Source of the DNA: Treponema sp.
GTDB lineage: Bacteria; Spirochaetota; Spirochaetia; Treponematales; Breznakiellaceae
Reading direction: 5' to 3'
DNA: 9,148 nucleotides
NCBI GenBank assembly: GCA_009780595.1
Contig: WQZT01000055.1
Location: forward strand, 1 to 9,148
Made by a program: the position numbers and the translations under genes. Shown here piece by piece: positions 6,771-9,148 of this stretch. The stretch's first letter is position 1. Each line of letters starts with the position of its first letter. The notes beneath the pieces were generated by a model. The model was not told where the DNA came from. It saw only the letters and a list, made by a program, of their open reading frames with translations, and ran no database searches.

Positions 6771-6824
6771 AAAAAATGCAAAAAATACGAAAAAAGATGA
6801 AAAAGTTGTGGAAATCGTAAAAAA
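6771..6824. promoter_or_regulatory. Helically phased A-tracts (likely curved DNA)
   Basis: Runs of A begin at 6771 (A6), 6780 (A6), 6790 (A6), 6800 (A5) and 6819 (A6). Spacings of 9, 10, 10 and 19 bases match one or two helical turns, which is the classic pattern of intrinsically bent DNA. The last tract ends four bases before a -35 box, so the bend lies just upstream of the promoter and could also serve as an UP element. Confidence 0.7.
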
Positions 6825-6828
6825 CGAC

Positions 6829-6857
6829 TTGACGGAAGATTAGCGTTTTGGTAAAAT
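6829..6857 (+). promoter_or_regulatory. Near-consensus sigma-70 promoter
   Basis: TTGACG (6829-6834) and TAAAAT (6852-6857) are separated by exactly 17 bases, each matching consensus at 5 of 6 positions. Transcription would start near 6864 and run toward the PQQ-propeller lipoprotein gene, with a leader of about 245 bases, unless it ends earlier as a small RNA. Phased A-tracts directly upstream strengthen the call. Confidence 0.7.
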
Positions 6858-6950
6858 TTTTGCGTGCTTGCGTGCTTGCGTGCGGGAGTAGCTATGCCCT
6901 GTGCTCATCGCCAGCACAGCCGCCCCCGCAAAAAGCGTACTTTTAATCAT
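6840..6950 (-). pseudogene. Signal-peptide-like mini-ORF, possible remnant of a secreted protein gene
   Basis: A 36-codon minus-strand frame begins MIKSTLFAGAAVLAMSTG: a short basic start, a hydrophobic core of about 13 residues, then HSYS, which is just what an export signal looks like. After that the frame runs into the 8-bp repeat, turns basic (RTQARKHAKILPKR) and stops at 6840-6842. A promoter-like TTGACA/TACAGT pair ends seven bases before the ATG, so the message would be leaderless; no Shine-Dalgarno is visible. It may be the 5' stump of a decayed gene, with the repeat at the break. Chance is possible. Confidence 0.25.
6861..6884 (+). repeat. Three copies of an 8-bp tandem repeat at the transcription start
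   Basis: TGCGTGCT is repeated twice and followed by TGCGTGCG, seven of eight bases of a third copy. The predicted transcription start falls in the first copy, so a change in copy number would alter the 5' end of the transcript. It also lies within the antisense mini-ORF, where a one-unit change would shift the frame. Confidence 0.7.
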
Positions 6951-6992
6951 AACAAAACTGTACCCCGTCCCCGCAGAGAATGTCAAGGGTAA
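6894..6992 (+). CDS. Possible 32-residue basic mini-ORF
   Basis: An ATG with GGGAG five bases upstream, about 30 bases downstream of the predicted transcription start at ~6864, opens a 32-codon frame ending in TAA. The product starts MPCAHRQHSRPRKKRTFNHN and is very rich in Arg, Lys and His. It resembles no family I know. The ribosome site and promoter favour it; the odd composition and overlapping antisense frame argue against it. It could be a leader peptide of the downstream transcript or chance. Confidence 0.2.
   Translation: MPCAHRQHSRPRKKRTFNHNKTVPRPRRECQG
6957..6986 (-). promoter_or_regulatory. Possible minus-strand promoter
   Basis: On the minus strand TTGACA (6981-6986, perfect -35) and TACAGT (6957-6962, 4/6) are 18 bases apart. 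Transcription would start near 6950 and run left, against the plus-strand promoter at 6829-6857, giving about 85 bases of complementary RNA. It could also drive the RCC1 lipoprotein gene, with a leader of about 355 bases. Confidence 0.4.
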
Positions 6993-7033
6993 AAGTGCTG
7001 TGCGCAAGGAAATAAATATTTACGCTCTAACAG

Positions 7034-7062
7034 ATGTAATATGGATGTAATATGTAATATGG
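7034..7062. repeat. Short A/T-rich direct repeat
   Basis: ATGTAATATGG occurs at 7034-7044 and 7052-7062, with ATGTAATATG at 7045-7054 partly overlapping the last copy. It lies in the leader of the PQQ-propeller gene. The purpose is unknown; it may be a slippage product. Confidence 0.6.
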
Positions 7063-7108
7063 ATAGAAAAATACACGCCAACCAGTACTGGAATTCGCCC
7101 CTAGCAAT

Positions 7109-8419
7109 ATGCCATCGAATATGCTAGCTTTAACTCGTATGGTTTCACCCCTGCAACGAATACAACGGTTCCTACCATTATCACTATTGCCACTGCTGGT
7201 ATTGCTGACCTTTATCCTCAGCAGCTTGACAAGTTGCTCACCCCACGCGGATTGGGTAGAGTTTCGCGGTGCAGGCGGGCGCGGGGTAAGCCCGAACCGC
7301 ATATCGCCGCCGCTTGGCATACGCTGGAAAATCCGCCTGCAAGACGACGGGCAGAAAATCGACTCTTTCAACCCGCCAGTAGTCATCGGCAACACAATTT
7401 ACTTCGGCTCCGGAGACGGCAACTTTTACGCGCTGGATGCAGAATCAGGCTTCATGCGCTGGATCTTCAGAAGTGGCGCGGAGATCAACTCAATCCCGTA
7501 CGCCGACGACCGCCGCGTTTACTTCGGCTCGCAGGACGGCAAACTGTACGCTCTGTCCCGCGATGACGGGCAGGAAGTGTGGAGCTTCCCCACCGACAGC
7601 CAGATCAACTCGCTCGTGCGCCGCTACAAAGATCACATCATTTTTGTCGGCGATGCAGACGCCGTGTACTTTCTGTCCCCCGAAGGCGAGCTGAACTTTT
7701 CCTTCGATAACCCCGGCTGGCTGCACTTCACCTTCCTCATCGCAGACGGCGTCATGTACTTCGCCACCGGGCCGCAAACCGATCAAGTCGGGCCATTCGA
7801 CATCGAGCGGCGCGAATTCCTGTGGTTTCTGCCCTTTGACGAAACCAACTCAACCTGGTATTCAGTCGCATCGCTGCGGAACAACCTCGTGTACTTTGGG
7901 ACAGCAGACATTCACAGCCGCTTTACCAACTTTATGCGCGGCACCGAACTCGGCTTTTACGCGCTCGATCGCAGAACCGGTAAAATAATCTGGTCGCGCA
8001 CCGTCGACGGCGTGTTTCCCAGCGGCTGGGACATCTTTGAGCAGAGCGATTTCTTTGTCAGAAACATGTATATGCTTGATTTTATGTCGCCGGTAGTCTG
8101 GAAGAATTTGGTCATCTTCACCGGAGGCGATGCCGTCGCCCGCGCCTTTGACGCCAACACCGGAAAACTCCGCTGGGAACAACACTTCGACATGCCAATC
8201 GCCTCCTCCGCCACCATCGCCGGCAACCGCCTGTACTTCGGACTATATGGCGATTTTTACACACCTCCGCGCTTGGTGTGCCTCGATGCCCGAAGCGGCA
8301 AACTCCTGTGGTCAATGGAAACCGAAGGATCACTCCTCTCCGCACCCGTAATCGCCAGCAACCGGATCATCTTCGGCACAGATCGCAGCGTGTTCTATGT
8401 CTTGGAGCAAGTTTTCTAA
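7109..8419 (+). CDS. PQQ-type beta-propeller lipoprotein (BamB-like fold)
   Basis: A 436-residue lipoprotein. The N-terminus has a hydrophobic core (about residues 21-40) and the lipobox LTSC, with C43 the likely lipidated residue. The rest is a beta-propeller of PQQ-like repeats (COG1520 type). Blade signatures are YFGSGDGNFYALDAESGFMRW (98-118), YFGSQDGKLYALSRDDGQEVW (138-158), FYALDRRTGKIIW (283-295), ARAFDANTGKLRW (344-356) and LVCLDARSGKLLW (389-401), with the last strand (FYVLEQVF) at the C-terminus. There is no PQQ-dehydrogenase active site, so it is probably a binding or assembly protein in the periplasm. BamB of the outer-membrane assembly machine has the same fold and is also a lipoprotein, but identity as BamB is not shown. 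No Shine-Dalgarno is seen for the ATGs at 7109, 7121 or 7139; starting at 7139 gives a more usual 10-residue n-region. Early codons are more A/T-rich than the rest. Confidence 0.8.
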   Translation: MPSNMLALTRMVSPLQRIQRFLPLSLLPLLVLLTFILSSLTSCSPHADWVEFRGAGGRGVSPNRISPPLGIRWKIRLQDDGQKIDSFNPPVVIGNTIYFGSGDGNFYALDAESGFMRWIFRSGAEINSIPYADDRRVYFGSQDGKLYALSRDDGQEVWSFPTDSQINSLVRRYKDHIIFVGDADAVYFLSPEGELNFSFDNPGWLHFTFLIADGVMYFATGPQTDQVGPFDIERREFLWFLPFDETNSTWYSVASLRNNLVYFGTADIHSRFTNFMRGTELGFYALDRRTGKIIWSRTVDGVFPSGWDIFEQSDFFVRNMYMLDFMSPVVWKNLVIFTGGDAVARAFDANTGKLRWEQHFDMPIASSATIAGNRLYFGLYGDFYTPPRLVCLDARSGKLLWSMETEGSLLSAPVIASNRIIFGTDRSVFYVLEQVF

Positions 8420-8440
8420 GTAAGCTTTTTAATCTCTTGG

Positions 8441-8460
8441 GGTTTAATAAGTTTTAAACC
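8441..8460 (+). terminator. Weak hairpin after the PQQ-propeller gene
   Basis: GGTTTAA (8441-8447) pairs with TTAAACC (8454-8460) over a 6-base loop, 22 bases after the stop codon. The stem is A/T-rich and only a short ATTTTC follows, so it is a doubtful terminator. Confidence 0.3.
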
Positions 8461-8492
8461 GCGCATTTTCCCCCTTACCCCGCGCCCCGAAA

Positions 8493-8509
8493 AGATTTAT
8501 ACTAAATCT
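8493..8509 (+). promoter_or_regulatory. Perfect palindrome over a -10 box, abutting the ATG
   Basis: AGATTTA (8493-8499) and TAAATCT (8503-8509) are perfect inverted arms around TAC, and the phosphoribosyltransferase ATG begins at 8510. TATACT (8498-8503) is a good -10 box inside it; the -35 (TTACCC at 8475-8480) is poor. Transcription would start at or next to the ATG, giving a leaderless message, which agrees with the absence of a Shine-Dalgarno. The palindrome could be an operator. Promoter role inferred. Confidence 0.45.
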
Positions 8510-9133
8510 ATGAAGAAGGAATTTCTCCCGTACGAAACCGTTCGCAACAACGCCCTGAAAATCGCGCACCGCATTTACCGCGAAGGCTTTGTCCCCGATG
8601 TCATTTACGTCTCCCTGCGCGGCGGCGTGTACCTCGGCAACGTCATCAGCGAGTACTTCAAAATTGTTCAGCGCACAAACCGCCCCGTGTACTACGCCGC
8701 AGTAGTCGCCCGCTCGTACACCGGTGTCGGCGAGGCGAGCAAAGTCAAAGTCGAAGGCTGGACATACAGCCCCGAGTACCTCCGCACCGGAGACAAAGTG
8801 CTATTGGTCGATGACATATTTGATTCCGGCAACACCATCAACCACCTGGCGAACATCATCATGGAAAAAGGAATCTCCCGCAACAACCTGAAAATAGTCG
8901 TTCACGATTACAAGTATTTCCACGACAAAGCGCAGCAGCACCCCGTTCAGCCGGATTACTGGTGCCGCAAGCACGAACTATCCGTCAACGACGAGGACAT
9001 CTGGATACACTACTCCAGCCACGAACTCATCGGACTCACCGAGCAGGAACTCGCCGCGCGGTACTACACCGATGACCCTGCTCTCCGCGACGTCTTACAC
9101 GTGATGCACAACGATGCTTCTCTGCGGAATTGA
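8510..9133 (+). CDS. Type I phosphoribosyltransferase (hypoxanthine/xanthine PRT-like)
   Basis: A 207-residue cytoplasmic enzyme of the PRTase fold. The PRPP-binding loop is intact as VLLVDDIFDSGNT (97-109), with the two acidic residues D101 and D102. The pyrophosphate loop is VSLRGGVYLG (34-43). ARSYTGVG (67-74) corresponds to the flexible loop. The C-terminal PDYWCRK (148-154) followed by DIWIHYSSHE (163-172) recalls the base-binding hood of xanthine/hypoxanthine PRTs (PDY...WI-x-(F/Y)-P-W-E), although the usual PWE is replaced by SSHE. It probably transfers ribose phosphate from PRPP to a purine base in salvage. COG2236-type predicted hypoxanthine PRTs are the nearest match I can recall. 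The start lies directly after a palindromic -10 region without an RBS. The 3' end overlaps the start of rnhB by 20 bases, so the two are translationally linked. Family firm, exact base unknown. Confidence 0.82.
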   Translation: MKKEFLPYETVRNNALKIAHRIYREGFVPDVIYVSLRGGVYLGNVISEYFKIVQRTNRPVYYAAVVARSYTGVGEASKVKVEGWTYSPEYLRTGDKVLLVDDIFDSGNTINHLANIIMEKGISRNNLKIVVHDYKYFHDKAQQHPVQPDYWCRKHELSVNDEDIWIHYSSHELIGLTEQELAARYYTDDPALRDVLHVMHNDASLRN

Positions 9134-9148
9134 CGAAGCCGGACGCGG
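9114..9148 (+). CDS. rnhB: Ribonuclease HII, N-terminal 11 codons (cut by the window end)
   Basis: An ATG at 9114-9116 opens the frame MLLCGIDEAGR, with the next codon starting GG (Gly). This is the signature opening of RNase HII, GIDEAGRG, which contains the first two metal-binding acidic residues (D7 and E8 here). The enzyme removes RNA from RNA-DNA hybrids and misincorporated ribonucleotides. A TGA in the same frame at 9102-9104 rules out an earlier start. There is no clear Shine-Dalgarno; the gene starts inside the phosphoribosyltransferase gene in another frame, so translational coupling is likely. The fragment is only 35 bases, but the motif is highly specific. Confidence 0.8.
   Translation, partial: MLLCGIDEAGR

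Larger units (their letters stand above)
6596..7108. other. 513-base intergenic region between divergent lipoprotein genes
   Basis: No convincing protein gene fills this gap. From left to right it holds the lipoprotein RBS, competing hairpins (6630-6690), an 80-base stretch without clear signals apart from TATATA at 6697-6702, phased A-tracts (6771-6824), a plus-strand promoter (6829-6857), an 8-bp triple repeat (6861-6884), two overlapping antisense mini-ORFs, a hairpin CTGTGCT/AGCACAG (6899-6905 with 6913-6919), a minus-strand promoter-like site (6957-6986), and a small A/T-rich direct repeat (7034-7062). Confidence 0.7.

Noticed and set aside
7027..7395. Minus-strand open frame of 122 codons overlapping the start of the PQQ-propeller gene
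   Set aside because: No ribosome site or family resemblance; its end is made of the A/T-rich repeats, so it is a chance frame.
7109..8419. PQQ-dependent alcohol or glucose dehydrogenase
   Set aside because: Too short, no cofactor-binding or catalytic motifs, and no heme motif; only the propeller repeat is shared.

Overview
The window looks like spirochaete DNA, probably a gut Treponema relative. This is an inference from two long lipoproteins with spirochaete-style lipoboxes, an RCC1-repeat protein with InlB-type repeats in front, a slightly GC-rich but mixed composition, and A/T-rich regulatory spacers. Nothing here fixes the species.

Left part (1-4422): the 3' end of a uracil permease gene on the plus strand meets a minus-strand transport and hydrolysis cluster. 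In order of transcription, right to left, the cluster holds a glutamate/dicarboxylate:cation symporter, a DcuC-family carrier, and an AbgA-like M20 peptidase. The last two are 17 bases apart and clearly co-transcribed. The symporter is separated from them by an intrinsic terminator whose U-tract almost touches the next ribosome binding site. Together they suggest uptake of an N-acylated or p-aminobenzoyl-type glutamate conjugate, or a similar amide, hydrolysis in the cytoplasm, and handling of the acidic amino acid released.

Middle part (4423-7108): a 630-residue minus-strand lipoprotein has two InlB-type repeats, an Ig-like stretch and seven RCC1 repeats, which should form a seven-bladed propeller. 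Its stop codon lies inside the last of four consecutive near-perfect palindromes with three-base loops, which are followed by a strong terminator. Upstream is about 500 bases of non-coding DNA with competing hairpins, helically phased A-tracts directly in front of a near-consensus plus-strand promoter, an 8-bp tandem repeat, and a convergent minus-strand promoter-like site that would begin a signal-peptide-like mini-ORF.

Right part (7109-9148), plus strand: a PQQ-type beta-propeller lipoprotein resembling the BamB fold, then a purine-type phosphoribosyltransferase with a perfect palindrome over its probable -10 box and abutting its ATG. The first 11 codons of rnhB (ribonuclease HII) overlap the end of the phosphoribosyltransferase gene by 20 bases. 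The most unusual parts are the palindrome array and the curved-DNA promoter region.
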